A DNA stretch of 64,000 bases from an uncultured Bacteroidota bacterium (GCA_902511755.1 CABXGL010000005.1:1-64000), one strand, 5' to 3'. Numbered from the stretch's first letter, positions 27,925 to 36,880 are shown. The notes: generated by a model from the sequence alone, not told the origin. Numbers and translations are program-made.

Positions 27925-28046
27925 ATCAACAATTAATATAAAGTTGATAATTTAAGACCTCTATTTTGTCTATTTGATAATTTTTATCACGTTTTTTATT
28001 TATTTAGTAATGGTAGATTCTATTTTTTTTTAATATGTTTACCATT
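27925..28046. promoter_or_regulatory. gltB-nhaD intergenic region with two inverted repeats
   Basis: The divergent gap of 200 bases is the longest in the window and holds no gene. I see two inverted repeats: ATCAAC (27925-27930) with GTTGAT (27943-27948), and AATGGTA (28009-28015) with TACCATT (28040-28046), the latter ending 15 bases before the nhaD ATG. Either could be an operator. A weak -7-like TACTTTTA for gltB lies at 27879-27886 on the minus strand. In such AT-rich DNA, short repeats arise by chance, so confidence is low. Confidence 0.35.
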
Positions 28047-28060
28047 CATTTTATTAATCA

Positions 28061-29389
28061 ATGGAATTAGTTATTATTTCAGTTTTTGTATTGGGTTATT
28101 TTTTAATAACAATTGAACATTCAATTAAGATTGATAAATTAATACCTGCATTAGCAATGATGGCTATTATGTGGGCAATAATTGCACTAAATCATTTACA
28201 ATTATTTCATATCAATCTTGATTTGCTTAAGTTGGAGGAAGCACATTTAGATGAGACTCTTCTTCATCATTTGGGTAAGACAGCAGAGATATTAATTTTC
28301 TTACTTGGTGCAATGACTATAGTTGAAATAATAGATTTCTTCCGTGGTTTTTTAGGAATTAAGAGATTAGTTAAAACAAGAAGTAAAATTAAAATTTTAT
28401 GGATTTTTGGTTTTTTAGCATTTTTCCTTTCTGCAATAATTGACAATTTAACCGCAACAATTGTTTTAATTACTTTACTTCAAAAGATAGTAGAAGATAA
28501 AAACTTGAAATTGTGGTATTCAGGATTAATAATTATTGCAGCTAATGCTGGTGGTGCATGGTCTCCAATTGGAGATATAACAACTACTATGTTATGGATT
28601 GCAGATAAAGTCACCGTTTTTGATTTAATAAAGTATTTAATTATACCATCTCTAATGTGTATGATAGTTCCATTTTTTATTGCTTCACGTTTTAAAATTT
28701 TTAAAGGTGAATTTGAAATGACAGAAAAAGTAAAAGATTTAGAAGAAAATAAATATGGAAATAAAATATTATTTATAGGATTAAGTTCTATAATTTTTGT
28801 TCCAATTTTTAAAGTAGTTACTCATTTGCCTCCTTATGTAGGTATGATGTTATCTTTAGCATTTGTTGCTACCGTAGCGGAGATATACAGTAATAAAAAG
28901 TTTAGTTTGACAAAAGTAGATAAGGATCATGAGGATGAGTCAGATCATAGCCCTGTACATGCTTCACTTACTAAAATTGAACTCCCTAGTATATTGTTTT
29001 TCCTAGGAATATTAATGGCAGTAGGAGCTTTAGAGTCCTTGGGTATTCTTTTTAATTTTGCTAATTGGATTAATGAAGTTATTCCAAATACAGATCTAGT
29101 AATTATTTTGCTGGGGCACTTATCAGCACTAATTGATAATGTTCCTCTAGTTGCTGCATCAATTGGTATGTTCCCAAATCCTATTGATGACCCACTTTGG
29201 CATGGAATTGCATTTTCTGCTGGGACTGGAGGAAGTATGTTAATTATTGGTTCAGCTGCAGGAGTAGTTGCTATGGGTATGGAAAAAATTGATTTCTTCT
29301 GGTATTTGAAGAAAATAGCAATTTTAGCAATGGTTGGATTTTGGGCTGGTTATGTTACTTTTATGCTTCTTCGAGATTTTGTTTTATAA
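28061..29389 (+). CDS. nhaD: Sodium:proton antiporter, NhaD type
   Basis: NhaD exports Na+ (or Li+) in exchange for protons and is common in marine and halotolerant bacteria. The 442-residue protein has about a dozen hydrophobic segments. Conserved ion-transporter-superfamily motifs include 'IIDNLTATIVLI', 'ANAGGAWSPIGDITTTMLW' and, in the second half, 'LSALIDNVPLVAASIG' and 'GTGGSMLIIGSAAG'. Together these give the two inverted repeats with their ion-binding Asp-Asn pairs. A His/acid-rich cytoplasmic loop ('KDHEDESDHSPVH') lies near residue 290. It starts an operon with folC five bases downstream. Confidence 0.94.
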   Translation: MELVIISVFVLGYFLITIEHSIKIDKLIPALAMMAIMWAIIALNHLQLFHINLDLLKLEEAHLDETLLHHLGKTAEILIFLLGAMTIVEIIDFFRGFLGIKRLVKTRSKIKILWIFGFLAFFLSAIIDNLTATIVLITLLQKIVEDKNLKLWYSGLIIIAANAGGAWSPIGDITTTMLWIADKVTVFDLIKYLIIPSLMCMIVPFFIASRFKIFKGEFEMTEKVKDLEENKYGNKILFIGLSSIIFVPIFKVVTHLPPYVGMMLSLAFVATVAEIYSNKKFSLTKVDKDHEDESDHSPVHASLTKIELPSILFFLGILMAVGALESLGILFNFANWINEVIPNTDLVIILLGHLSALIDNVPLVAASIGMFPNPIDDPLWHGIAFSAGTGGSMLIIGSAAGVVAMGMEKIDFFWYLKKIAILAMVGFWAGYVTFMLLRDFVL

Positions 29390-29394
29390 AATAA

Positions 29395-30615
29395 ATGAAT
29401 TATACAGAAACTGTTGATTGGCTTTATAATCAATTGCCTGTTTATCAACGAGATGGATTTATTAAATATAAAATTGACTTAAATTCAATTAAATCAGTTT
29501 GTAATTTTTTTCAAAATCCACAAGATAATTTTAAATCAATACATGTAGCAGGAACAAATGGAAAAGGTTCTACTAGCCATATGTTAGCATCGATTTTTCA
29601 TGAGGGAGGTTATAAAGTAGGACTATATACTTCTCCACATTTAATTGATTTTAGAGAAAGAATTAAATTAAATGGAAAAAAGATTCCAGAATCTAATGTT
29701 GTAGATTTTGTAAAAAAATATCAAGATTATTTTAAAAAAAATAAAATTTCTTTTTTTGAAATGACAGTTGCGATGGCTTTCTACTATTTTTCAAAATCAA
29801 AGGTAGATATAGCTGTAATTGAAACTGGGTTAGGAGGAAGGTTAGATGCTACTAATATTATAAATCCTATTATAAGTATTATAACAAATGTAGGTTTAGA
29901 TCATCAAGAATTTTTAGGAGAAGATATTAAACAAATTGCTAGAGAAAAGGCAGGTATTATAAAGAGTTGTAAACCAGTGGTAATTAGTGAATATCAATCT
30001 TCAATACACAAAATTTTTATTGATAAAGCAAATGAAAAAAACTCAGATATATATTTGGCCAACGATATAGATATTTCTGATTTTTCTAGTGATTTACAAG
30101 GTTCTTTTCAAAAAAAGAATATTAAGGGTGTTATTAAGTCTCTTTCAATAATGGATGATTTGAGTATTTCAACAAAGGATATTAAAAAAGGACTTTTAAA
30201 CGTTATTAATAATACTGGATTAAGAGCAAGGTGGGAAATTATAAATCAAAGCCCTAAAACAATCCTTGATGTTGGACATAATTTAGAGGCTTTTAAAGAA
30301 ACTATTAAAGCATTTGATGAAATTTCTTTTGGAGAATTAAGAATTGTAATTGGATTTGTTAAGGGTAAAAATTTTGAAAAAATATTACGATCTTTACCTA
30401 AAGACGCATATTATTACTTTTGTGAACCAGATATAAATAGGGCTTTAAAGGTTGAAGAGATTTTTAATTATTCTAAGAAGATAGGAATAAAAGGAAAATC
30501 TTTTTTAAATGTTAAAAGTGCATATCAATGTTGTTGTGATGAATCAAGAAAAGAAGATCTAATTTTTATTGGAGGAAGTAATTTTATTGTTTCAGACATA
30601 ATTGAATTTGTATAA
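29395..30615 (+). CDS. folC: Folylpolyglutamate synthase / dihydrofolate synthase
   Basis: FolC adds glutamate to dihydropteroate and lengthens the polyglutamate tail of folates. The 406 residues have the Mur-ligase fold: the P-loop 'HVAGTNGKGSTSHML' near residue 50, the family motif 'SPHLIDFRERI', 'ETGLGGRLDATN', and a C-terminal 'DVGHNLEA' glutamate-ligase segment. It starts five bases after nhaD and three bases before the GH20-like gene. A pterin-4a-carbinolamine dehydratase lies two genes downstream, so pterin/folate chemistry may be the theme of this operon. Confidence 0.95.
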   Translation: MNYTETVDWLYNQLPVYQRDGFIKYKIDLNSIKSVCNFFQNPQDNFKSIHVAGTNGKGSTSHMLASIFHEGGYKVGLYTSPHLIDFRERIKLNGKKIPESNVVDFVKKYQDYFKKNKISFFEMTVAMAFYYFSKSKVDIAVIETGLGGRLDATNIINPIISIITNVGLDHQEFLGEDIKQIAREKAGIIKSCKPVVISEYQSSIHKIFIDKANEKNSDIYLANDIDISDFSSDLQGSFQKKNIKGVIKSLSIMDDLSISTKDIKKGLLNVINNTGLRARWEIINQSPKTILDVGHNLEAFKETIKAFDEISFGELRIVIGFVKGKNFEKILRSLPKDAYYYFCEPDINRALKVEEIFNYSKKIGIKGKSFLNVKSAYQCCCDESRKEDLIFIGGSNFIVSDIIEFV

Positions 30616-30618
30616 AAG

Positions 30619-31695
30619 ATGAGAAAAATAACAACCTTTTTATTATTGTTTATAGCATTTTCTTGTTCTACTAATAATGAGATTAGAGGAATTTCATTAA
30701 AAGCACCTCTTTCTAAAAACATTGATAATTTTTTAAAATTTACTTCTAATGTATTAGCTCCAGATGGTGTTAATACAATTATATTTAATATTGGATGGAA
30801 CTATGAATTTAAATCATTTCCAGAACTCACTGGCCCTGATGCTCTTTCAGAATCTGATATAAAAAAGATAGTTAAACATTGTAAATCTTTGGGAATTGAA
30901 ATTATTCCAAAAGTTAGTATGCTAGGTCACCAATCTACTCTAATTAGAGATAATAAAGGAATAGCTGTAAAAACAAAAATGCATTCATTACTCGAAAATT
31001 ATCCAGAATTTGACGAGAATCCTGAGGTTAAATTACCAGAAAAATATGAATGGCCAAATAAGGATGGTTTATATACTAAAAGTTATTGTCCTTTGCATCC
31101 AAAGGTTCATGATGTTGTATTACCAATCTTAGATGAATTAGTAAATGTTTTCGAAGCTAAGACACTTCACGCAGGAATGGATGAAGTTTTTTATATTGGA
31201 AATGATAATTGTATTAGATGCTCTGGTAAAAGTAAATCTGAGCTTTATGCTAATGAAGTAAATTTAATCCATTCTTTTTTAAAAAAGAGAAATGTTGAGC
31301 TAATGATTTGGGGAGATAGAATGATTGATGGAAAAGAAACTGGATTAGGAATGTGGGAAGCAAGTGAAAATGACACTTATGGTTCAATTGATTTAATAGA
31401 CAAAGATGTTATAATAGCTGATTGGCATTATAGGAAAGCTACCAAAACACATGATTATTTTATAGAAAAAGGATTTAGAGTACTTACTTGTCCCCACAAC
31501 AACAAAGAAGTTGCAAAAACTCAATACGATCAATACAAAAATCATAAAAGCGAAAATTATTTAGGTATGGTTCAAACAATATGGTTAACAAATCAAGAAT
31601 TTATTGATTTTTATAATGGTAAAATTAAAATAGAATCAGGAAAAAAAGGATCATTAGAAACCTATAAAGAATTAGTTAGTCTATGGAAAAAATAA
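30619..31695 (+). CDS. GH20-like (beta-N-acetylhexosaminidase fold) lipoprotein
   Basis: A 358-residue protein with a lipoprotein signal peptide (lipobox 'AFSC', Cys near residue 16). The mature part looks like a TIM barrel of the glycoside hydrolase 20 superfamily. Strand-end motifs include 'NTIIFNIGW', '[11 protein letters not shown]' and 'LHAGMDEVF' near residue 190. The last resembles the H-x-G-x-D-E motif that holds the catalytic Asp-Glu pair. 'DWHYRKAT' and 'TIWLTNQEF' sit where substrate-contacting Trp residues would be. It lacks the usual N-terminal GH20b domain. Substrate unknown; an amino-sugar glycoside is plausible. Its last 13 bases overlap the next gene. Confidence 0.75.
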   Translation: MRKITTFLLLFIAFSCSTNNEIRGISLKAPLSKNIDNFLKFTSNVLAPDGVNTIIFNIGWNYEFKSFPELTGPDALSESDIKKIVKHCKSLGIEIIPKVSMLGHQSTLIRDNKGIAVKTKMHSLLENYPEFDENPEVKLPEKYEWPNKDGLYTKSYCPLHPKVHDVVLPILDELVNVFEAKTLHAGMDEVFYIGNDNCIRCSGKSKSELYANEVNLIHSFLKKRNVELMIWGDRMIDGKETGLGMWEASENDTYGSIDLIDKDVIIADWHYRKATKTHDYFIEKGFRVLTCPHNNKEVAKTQYDQYKNHKSENYLGMVQTIWLTNQEFIDFYNGKIKIESGKKGSLETYKELVSLWKK

Positions 31696-31946
31696 AAGGA
31701 CTTGATAATAATTGGATAATTGAAGACAACAGTCTAAAAAGAAATTTTGTTTTTCAAGATTTTGTTGAGACTTTTCATTTTATGGAAAAAGTTGCTAAAC
31801 AAGCTGAAAAAATGAATCATCATCCTTCATGGTCTAATACGTATAATAAACTTCAGATTATACTTTCAACACATGATATTGGAGGAATTAGTGAACTGGA
31901 TTTTAAATTGGCAAAAAAAATTGATTCTATTTTTATAAATAAATAA
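31683..31946 (+). CDS. 4a-hydroxytetrahydrobiopterin dehydratase (pterin carbinolamine dehydratase)
   Basis: The enzyme dehydrates 4a-hydroxytetrahydropterin to recycle the cofactor of aromatic amino acid hydroxylases. The 87 residues contain the signature in full order: '[19 protein letters not shown]', then '[20 protein letters not shown]'. The paired His and the later THD are the active-site residues. The start overlaps the 3' end of the GH20-like gene by 13 bases in another frame, so it is the fourth gene of the nhaD operon. No phenylalanine hydroxylase is in the window. The symbol phhB is used in some bacteria. Confidence 0.93.
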   Translation: MEKIKGLDNNWIIEDNSLKRNFVFQDFVETFHFMEKVAKQAEKMNHHPSWSNTYNKLQIILSTHDIGGISELDFKLAKKIDSIFINK

Positions 31947-31957
31947 ATAAATAAATC
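31936..31957. repeat. Short AAAT tandem repeat
   Basis: About five copies of a four-base AAAT unit cover the stop codon and first bases after the dehydratase gene. It is low-complexity sequence with no visible role; phase variation is not implied because no promoter or reading frame depends on it. Confidence 0.6.
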
Positions 31958-32002
31958 CTGTTTCAATTTGTATATTTAGATATTAACAATAAATATTTTA
32001 AA

Positions 32003-32551
32003 ATGAAAAAAATCTTATTACTCATAATTACATTCGCTATGATTACATCTTGTAATATGTCAAGTGAATCAAAAAAAGATGATAAAAAATCTCAAGAAAT
32101 TGGATCATCAAAATTGGACAATGGAGAAATAAATCCAATAATTGTTGGAAATCTAGATAATCAACAAATATGGTTAGACTACATTAAAGCCCATAATGAA
32201 AAGAATTTGGAAAAAATTGCTGAAATTAATGCTGATGATTGGATAGGATTCACAGCAGAGGGGAGTGTTGCAAAAGGAAGTGATACTCACATAGAAATTT
32301 TAGACAACTGGTTTAAAGCAGCCAATCCAAAATGGGAAGTAAAATGGATGATTGCTAATGCTGCAAAAAATGAAGAAGGCATAATGGAGCAGTGGTTAAC
32401 AACAGGAAGTAATTATTCTGATACTGATGAAAATGGCGAAGATATTTTTGAACACAATATTCATGATATTAAGTTTATAAATGGTAAAATAAAAGAAATT
32501 CGAGTTTATAAGAGGACTAAAGCTGAAGAAACTAAGGATTTTTCATATTAA
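32003..32551 (+). CDS. NTF2/SnoaL-like domain lipoprotein
   Basis: A 182-residue lipoprotein: 'MKKILLLIITFAMITSC' gives the signal peptide and lipid Cys near residue 17. It is followed by a Ser/Lys/Asp-rich linker. Residues about 50-180 look like a cone-shaped NTF2-like domain: 'WLDYIKAHNEKNLEKIAEINADDWIG' is the first helix region, with later beta strands ending 'HDIKFINGKIKEIRVYKR'. Such domains serve as small enzymes or ligand binders and no catalytic residues can be identified. It stands alone, with a hairpin terminator 23 bases downstream. Confidence 0.78.
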   Translation: MKKILLLIITFAMITSCNMSSESKKDDKKSQEIGSSKLDNGEINPIIVGNLDNQQIWLDYIKAHNEKNLEKIAEINADDWIGFTAEGSVAKGSDTHIEILDNWFKAANPKWEVKWMIANAAKNEEGIMEQWLTTGSNYSDTDENGEDIFEHNIHDIKFINGKIKEIRVYKRTKAEETKDFSY

Positions 32552-32574
32552 AACAGAGTACTGTTGTATATCAT

Positions 32575-32606
32575 AATCCCTCATTAATTTGGGGGATTTT
32601 ACTTTT
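32575..32606 (+). terminator. Terminator after the NTF2-like lipoprotein gene
   Basis: An eight-pair stem AATCCCTC / GGGGGATT (one T-G pair) with an eight-base loop runs into a T-rich stretch. Confidence 0.75.
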
Positions 32607-32640
32607 ATAAAAATTATAGAATTTAAACAGTAAAAGTTTT

Positions 32641-32648
32641 TATATTTG
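32641..32648 (+). promoter_or_regulatory. -7 box of tRNA-Val
   Basis: TATATTTG matches TAnnTTTG and lies 15 bases before the mature tRNA 5' end. No -33 TTG is evident. Confidence 0.5.
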
Positions 32649-32663
32649 TCGCTCAAATAATTA

Positions 32664-32738
32664 GGGCGCTTAGCTCAGTTGGTTCAGAGCACTTGGTTTA
32701 CACCCAAGGGGTCGGGGGTTCGAATCCCTCAGCGCCCA
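32664..32738 (+). tRNA. tRNA-Val (TAC)
   Basis: Acceptor GGGCGCT pairs with AGCGCCC. The D arm is GCTC...GAGC, the anticodon arm CTTGG-TTTACAC-CCAAG with anticodon TAC (valine, GUA), and the T arm GGGGG-TTCGAAT-CCCTC region closes as expected. The discriminator base is A, typical for valine; CCA is not encoded. It is a single tRNA with its own -7 box and terminator. Confidence 0.95.
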
Positions 32739-32745
32739 CATTTTT

Positions 32746-32773
32746 AACCTCACTTATAAAGTGAGGTTTTTTA
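32746..32773 (+). terminator. Terminator after tRNA-Val
   Basis: A perfect eight-pair stem AACCTCAC / GTGAGGTT with a seven-base loop is followed by TTTTTT. Confidence 0.85.
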
Positions 32774-32803
32774 TTATCATATTTTATCTTTTGGGATAAT
32801 TCT

Positions 32804-33016
32804 TTATGGTAATTGAAATAAGTCCTCAACTTTACAATTTAAAGTTTTTGCAATTTTTAAAGCTAAAACTGTTGATGGAACATAAACTCCATTCTCAATC
32901 GCATTAATACTTTTTCTTGAAACCTCTGCATTAAAAGAAAGTTCTTGCTGAGTTAAACCAGCAGATTTTCTAAGTTGTTCTAAATTATTTGAGAGTTTTT
33001 TATGGTTCTTACCCAT
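32804..33016 (-). CDS. XRE-family transcriptional regulator (Cro/C1 HTH)
   Basis: A 70-residue protein that is almost entirely one helix-turn-helix domain: 'LRKSAGLTQQELSFNAEVSRKSINAIENGVYVPS' gives helices 2-4, ending with 'KIAKTLNCKVEDLF'. This is the compact YozG-type regulator that often accompanies a small membrane protein. It follows the DUF6249 gene by two bases, so the pair is one operon. Autoregulation at the upstream repeats is a plausible inference. Confidence 0.9.
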   Translation of the reverse strand: MGKNHKKLSNNLEQLRKSAGLTQQELSFNAEVSRKSINAIENGVYVPSTVLALKIAKTLNCKVEDLFQLP

Positions 33017-33018
33017 AA

Positions 33019-33423
33019 TTATTCTTTTTCAAATTCTTCAACAGCATCAGTTAGTTCCTTTCCAGTATTTGGGTAGAGATATCCAGCTATCATAGTCCCA
33101 ATACCTATTACACCAACCAAAGCCCCAACCCCTTTTAATATACTTCCAAGCGCTAAGTAACCAAGAAGATAGAGACCAATACCAACAAAAATTGTTATAA
33201 CTCCATTTCTACGATAATCTATTGGCTCTTTTCTTCTTTCATCAAAAATCCTTAACAATTCTTGTAATTTAGAAGGGTCATCTAGTTGTTTAGATATCTC
33301 TAATATAGTTTCCCTCTTTCCTTTGCCTTCGTAGTAAAGCCATATAAATACAGCTACTGGGATAACCATTCCTGTTAGTATTCCAAATATTGGTATTAAT
33401 AAAGCTAAGTCAGTATTTTCCAT
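33019..33423 (-). CDS. DUF6249-like small membrane protein
   Basis: A 134-residue protein with one N-terminal membrane segment (residues about 8-30), a cytoplasmic amphipathic region with 'ILEISKQLDDPSKLQELLRIFDERR', and two further membrane segments (about 75-115). It has an acidic tail. The layout matches DUF6249 membrane proteins of Bacteroidota, whose function is not known. It is the first gene of the pair with the XRE regulator. By analogy with other membrane-protein/XRE pairs, a sensory or stress role is possible but not shown. Confidence 0.72.
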   Translation of the reverse strand: MENTDLALLIPIFGILTGMVIPVAVFIWLYYEGKGKRETILEISKQLDDPSKLQELLRIFDERRKEPIDYRRNGVITIFVGIGLYLLGYLALGSILKGVGALVGVIGIGTMIAGYLYPNTGKELTDAVEEFEKE

Positions 33424-33451
33424 AATTATAATATATTTTATTAATGTAACG

Positions 33452-33482
33452 CAAACTTAACATTTTTTTCAATGAGAAGCAA
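33452..33482 (-). promoter_or_regulatory. Promoter of the DUF6249-XRE operon with overlapping repeats
   Basis: On the minus strand TTG (33480-33482), 20 bases, then TAAGTTTG (33452-33459) form a clear Bacteroidota promoter. The two elements lie inside a pair of near-direct repeats, GCAAACTTAACAT (33451-33463) and GCAAACGTTACAT (33479-33491). They are also flanked by the inverted repeat TGTAACG (33445-33451) / CGTTACA (33484-33490). These repeats are candidate operators for the XRE protein. Confidence 0.6.
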
Positions 33483-33554
33483 ACGTTACATAATAAAAAT
33501 TTTATAATATTACCTTTCACAAAAAATAAACCCACTTATTGAGTGATAAAATTC

Positions 33555-34607
33555 TTATAACTTAAGAATATCTGCAAAAACTCCTGAAGCCGTTACACTT
33601 GATCCAGCTCCAGCACCTTTAATAACTAATGGTTGATTTCCATACCTCTCTGTATAAAATAAAATTATATTGTCTTTCTCTTCCAAGTTATAGAATTCAT
33701 GATTTTTGTCAATTTCTTTTAGTGATACACTTCCCTTTCCATTATAAAATTCTCCTACATGTTTTAATTTTTTTCCATTTCTTTTTGCATTTTCAAGCAA
33801 TTTGTTAAAATGATTTTTGTTTTTCTTTAGTGATGAAAATAAATCTTTATAAGAATTTGAAACTAAGCATTTATCAGGTAAAAATGATTCTATTTTAATA
33901 TTTTCAAGTTCATTTTTATAACCAATTTCTCTGGAGAGAATTAATAATTTTCTAGCAACATCAATTCCAGAAAGATCAATTTTCGGATCAGGCTCAGTAA
34001 ATCCTAGAACTTTTGCTTTGTCAACTATTTTATGAAATGAATCCGCTTCCAAAAAATTGTTAAAAATATAATTTATACTTCCAGATAAAACAGCTTGAAT
34101 CGAATGGATTTTATCTCCTGAATCAATTAAGTTTTTTAAAGTATTAATTACTGGTAATCCTGCTCCAACATTTGTTTCATATAAGAAAGGTGTTTTATGT
34201 TTTTTCGAAATTCTTTTAAGGTTATTATAAACTTTATATTTATCTGAGCAAGCTATTTTATTGCATGTAACTACTGCTATTCCCTTTTTTAAATAAGATG
34301 AATATTCTGAAGAAACAATTATTGAGGCTGTGTTATCAATAAAGACACTGTTTTCAAGCCATAAATTTATTGTTTTATTTACAAATTTATCTCTGTTGTT
34401 TTCTAATCCTTGACTTAATTTTGATTTCCATTTTTTTAAACATATACCATCTAAATCAAAAAGCATTTTTTTTGTATTGGATAGAGCTATAACTTTTATT
34501 TTTAGATCAAAATTCTTTTTTAGAAATTTTTTTTGAGTATGAATTTGATTTAATAATTCACTGCCAACATTACCCACACCTGTTATAAATAAATTTATTT
34601 CTTTCAT
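33555..34607 (-). CDS. hom: Homoserine dehydrogenase
   Basis: The enzyme reduces aspartate semialdehyde to homoserine. The 350 residues match the dehydrogenase half of bifunctional ThrA: the NAD(P) loop 'ITGVGNVGSELLNQI' at the start, 'VVTCNKIACSDKYKVYNNL', 'YETNVGAGLPVINTL' and the catalytic segment 'VLSGSINYIFN', then 'GFTEPDPKIDLSGIDVARKLLIL'. No aspartokinase or ACT domain is attached. It is the last gene of metY-metX-hom, so homoserine is supplied to the acetyltransferase next to it under the same leader. Confidence 0.95.
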   Translation of the reverse strand: MKEINLFITGVGNVGSELLNQIHTQKKFLKKNFDLKIKVIALSNTKKMLFDLDGICLKKWKSKLSQGLENNRDKFVNKTINLWLENSVFIDNTASIIVSSEYSSYLKKGIAVVTCNKIACSDKYKVYNNLKRISKKHKTPFLYETNVGAGLPVINTLKNLIDSGDKIHSIQAVLSGSINYIFNNFLEADSFHKIVDKAKVLGFTEPDPKIDLSGIDVARKLLILSREIGYKNELENIKIESFLPDKCLVSNSYKDLFSSLKKNKNHFNKLLENAKRNGKKLKHVGEFYNGKGSVSLKEIDKNHEFYNLEEKDNIILFYTERYGNQPLVIKGAGAGSSVTASGVFADILKL

Positions 34608-34612
34608 TAATA

Positions 34613-35581
34613 TTAAACTTTAAAAATTGGAGATAATAATTCAGTTAGTTTTTTAAACTCAATCAAAAAGGCATCATGACCATGTTCTGATTTGATTTGA
34701 TAATAATGGACGTTGTTTTTTTGTTCTCGAATTTTTTTATAAGTTTTTTTGATTTCAAAATCAGAAAAAAGTATATCTGAATTAATCCCAACTAAATGAA
34801 TTGAACTTGAAATTGAATCAATTAATTTTTCAAAATTTAAGTTATTACCATGAGTTATATCAACAGTTGATAAGAGTCTATTCATGTGAATATATGATTC
34901 TAATGAAAACCTTTTTTTTAATTTTTCTCCATGAAATTCTAACCAATTAACAACTTCTCTTTTGTTTGATATTTTATCTTTCTTAAATCTAAATTTATTA
35001 TTTAGTGATATAGGATTTCTGTATGTTAACATTGCATGAATCCTTGCGTCATTGATTGGATTTTTTGAATTTTTAAGAATTAAATTTTGAAGATGTGTAT
35101 TAGCAATTAACCAATCAGAAGATTTCCAATTAGCAGCTATCGAAATTAAATTATCATAATAGTTTGGTTCTAATGTACCCATTTCCCATACCAATCCCCC
35201 TCCTACAGATCCACCAATTAAAGCATGTACACTAGTAATACCAAGTTGATTTAATGCCAAATTGAATATTTTGGCAATATCTCCTAAAACAAAATCGTCT
35301 ATAAAATCATTATTTTCCCTACCATAACCATTTCCTGGAATATTAAATGAAATAACAGAAAATTTATTAGTATCTATTAGTTTTTCATCACCAACTAACT
35401 TGCTCCACCAACCATTTTTACCAGCTATATTGGAATTTCCTGTTAGAGAATGATTTACAACAACAACAGGATAATCATGATAATTTCTTCCATAAACTTG
35501 GAAGGAAAGATTTACATTTACTTTCCTTCCAGTTTTAATCTCAACATTATTGACAGTAATATATATTAAATTGTCTGTCAT
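34613..35581 (-). CDS. metX: Homoserine O-acetyltransferase
   Basis: MetX acetylates homoserine with acetyl-CoA, the first committed step to methionine. The 322-residue protein is an alpha/beta hydrolase: the oxyanion region 'VVVNHSLTGNSN', the nucleophile elbow 'IGGSVGGGLVWEM' near residue 140, the Asp in 'GINSDILFS' and the His in 'EHGHDAFLIEF' complete the triad. The ORF track starts at a TTG one codon earlier (35584); the adjacent ATG at 35581 is the more likely start. It is slightly shorter than many homologues. It lies between metY and hom with gaps of a few bases. Confidence 0.92.
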   Translation of the reverse strand: MTDNLIYITVNNVEIKTGRKVNVNLSFQVYGRNYHDYPVVVVNHSLTGNSNIAGKNGWWSKLVGDEKLIDTNKFSVISFNIPGNGYGRENNDFIDDFVLGDIAKIFNLALNQLGITSVHALIGGSVGGGLVWEMGTLEPNYYDNLISIAANWKSSDWLIANTHLQNLILKNSKNPINDARIHAMLTYRNPISLNNKFRFKKDKISNKREVVNWLEFHGEKLKKRFSLESYIHMNRLLSTVDITHGNNLNFEKLIDSISSSIHLVGINSDILFSDFEIKKTYKKIREQKNNVHYYQIKSEHGHDAFLIEFKKLTELLSPIFKV

Positions 35582-35584
35582 CAA

Positions 35585-36880
35585 TTAATCTACAAGAATC
35601 TTATTATCAATTTTTGAAAAAGCTAGTTCCAAATCAGATTTAAGATCATCTAAATCTTCCAATCCAACGGAAAGTCTTATTAAATCTTTAGTTACACCTG
35701 TAGTCAATTGTTGATCATCACTTAATTGTTGATGAGTTGTGCTGGCAGGATGTATAATCAAAGACTTTGAGTCACCAATATTAGCTAACAAAGAAAATAT
35801 TTTTGTTTTATCAGCAATAGTTTTAGCATTCTCATAACCACCTTTAACGCCAAAAGTAACAACTCCACTTTGACCATCAGGCAAATATTTATTAGCTAAT
35901 TTGTTGTATTTACTGGTTTTTAATCCAGGATAATTAACCCAGGAAACTTGTGGTTGAGATTCTAACCATTCAGCTAAGCCTTGTGCATTTTCTGAATGCC
36001 TTTTTATTCTTACATCTAAAGTTTCAAGACCTTGAAGGATTTGAAAAGCATTAAATGGACTTAAAGCAGCACCAAGATCTCTTAGACCTTCAATTCTTGC
36101 CTTTGCAATAAAAGAAGCTTCAGCTAAAACTTCATGATAAATAAGACCATGATATCCAGGTGATGGTTCGGTAAATTCAGGAAATTTCCCGTTTGACCAA
36201 TCAAAGTTACCAGCATCAATGATAACACCGCCTAATGCAGTTCCGTTTCCATTGATATATTTTGTTAGAGAATGAATTACAATATCAGCACCATGTTCTA
36301 TTGGTCTAAGTAAAGCAGGCGTTGCAACAGTATTATCAACTATAAAAGGAACTTTAGCAGCTTTTGCTCTTTTAGAAATCTCTTTAAGATCTAAAACATC
36401 TAGTTTTGGATTTCCTAAAGATTCAGCAAAAATTGCTCTTGTATTCTCTTGAACTGCATTAGCAAAATTTTCTGGATCTGAAGGATCAACAAAAGTTGTA
36501 GTAATTCCAAATCTAGGCAAAGTTACATTCAATAGATTATATGTACCACCATATAAACTATTTGAGGCAACTATATGGTCGCCAGATTTTAAAAGAGTTA
36601 GAAAAGTTGTAGAAATAGCAGCTGTTCCTCCAGCTGTAACAACCGCACCAATCCCTCCTTCAAGAGCAGCAAGTCTTTGTTCTAAAACATCATTTGTTGG
36701 ATTATTTAATCTAGTGTAAATATAACCTGGCTCAGCAAGTGCAAAAAGATTTGCTGCATGATCAGAATCATTGAAAACATAAGAAGTTGATTGATAAAGT
36801 GGAACTGCCCTAGTTCCTTGAGTTAAATTTGTGTCATGTCCAGCATGAAGAGCTTTTGTAGATATTTTTTGATTTTCCAT
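35585..36880 (-). CDS. metY: O-acetylhomoserine sulfhydrylase
   Basis: A PLP enzyme that makes homocysteine from O-acetylhomoserine and sulfide. The 431 residues are typical. Motifs include 'STKALHAGHD' at the start, 'YTRLNNPTNDVLEQRLAALEGG', the 'DNTVATP' strand and the PLP lysine in 'HSLTKYINGNG' near residue 205. Its codons and composition look more GC-rich than many neighbours, as expected for a highly expressed enzyme. It is the first gene of metY-metX-hom and is preceded by a 127-base leader with a SAM-II-type aptamer. Confidence 0.96.
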   Translation of the reverse strand: MENQKISTKALHAGHDTNLTQGTRAVPLYQSTSYVFNDSDHAANLFALAEPGYIYTRLNNPTNDVLEQRLAALEGGIGAVVTAGGTAAISTTFLTLLKSGDHIVASNSLYGGTYNLLNVTLPRFGITTTFVDPSDPENFANAVQENTRAIFAESLGNPKLDVLDLKEISKRAKAAKVPFIVDNTVATPALLRPIEHGADIVIHSLTKYINGNGTALGGVIIDAGNFDWSNGKFPEFTEPSPGYHGLIYHEVLAEASFIAKARIEGLRDLGAALSPFNAFQILQGLETLDVRIKRHSENAQGLAEWLESQPQVSWVNYPGLKTSKYNKLANKYLPDGQSGVVTFGVKGGYENAKTIADKTKIFSLLANIGDSKSLIIHPASTTHQQLSDDQQLTTGVTKDLIRLSVGLEDLDDLKSDLELAFSKIDNKILVD

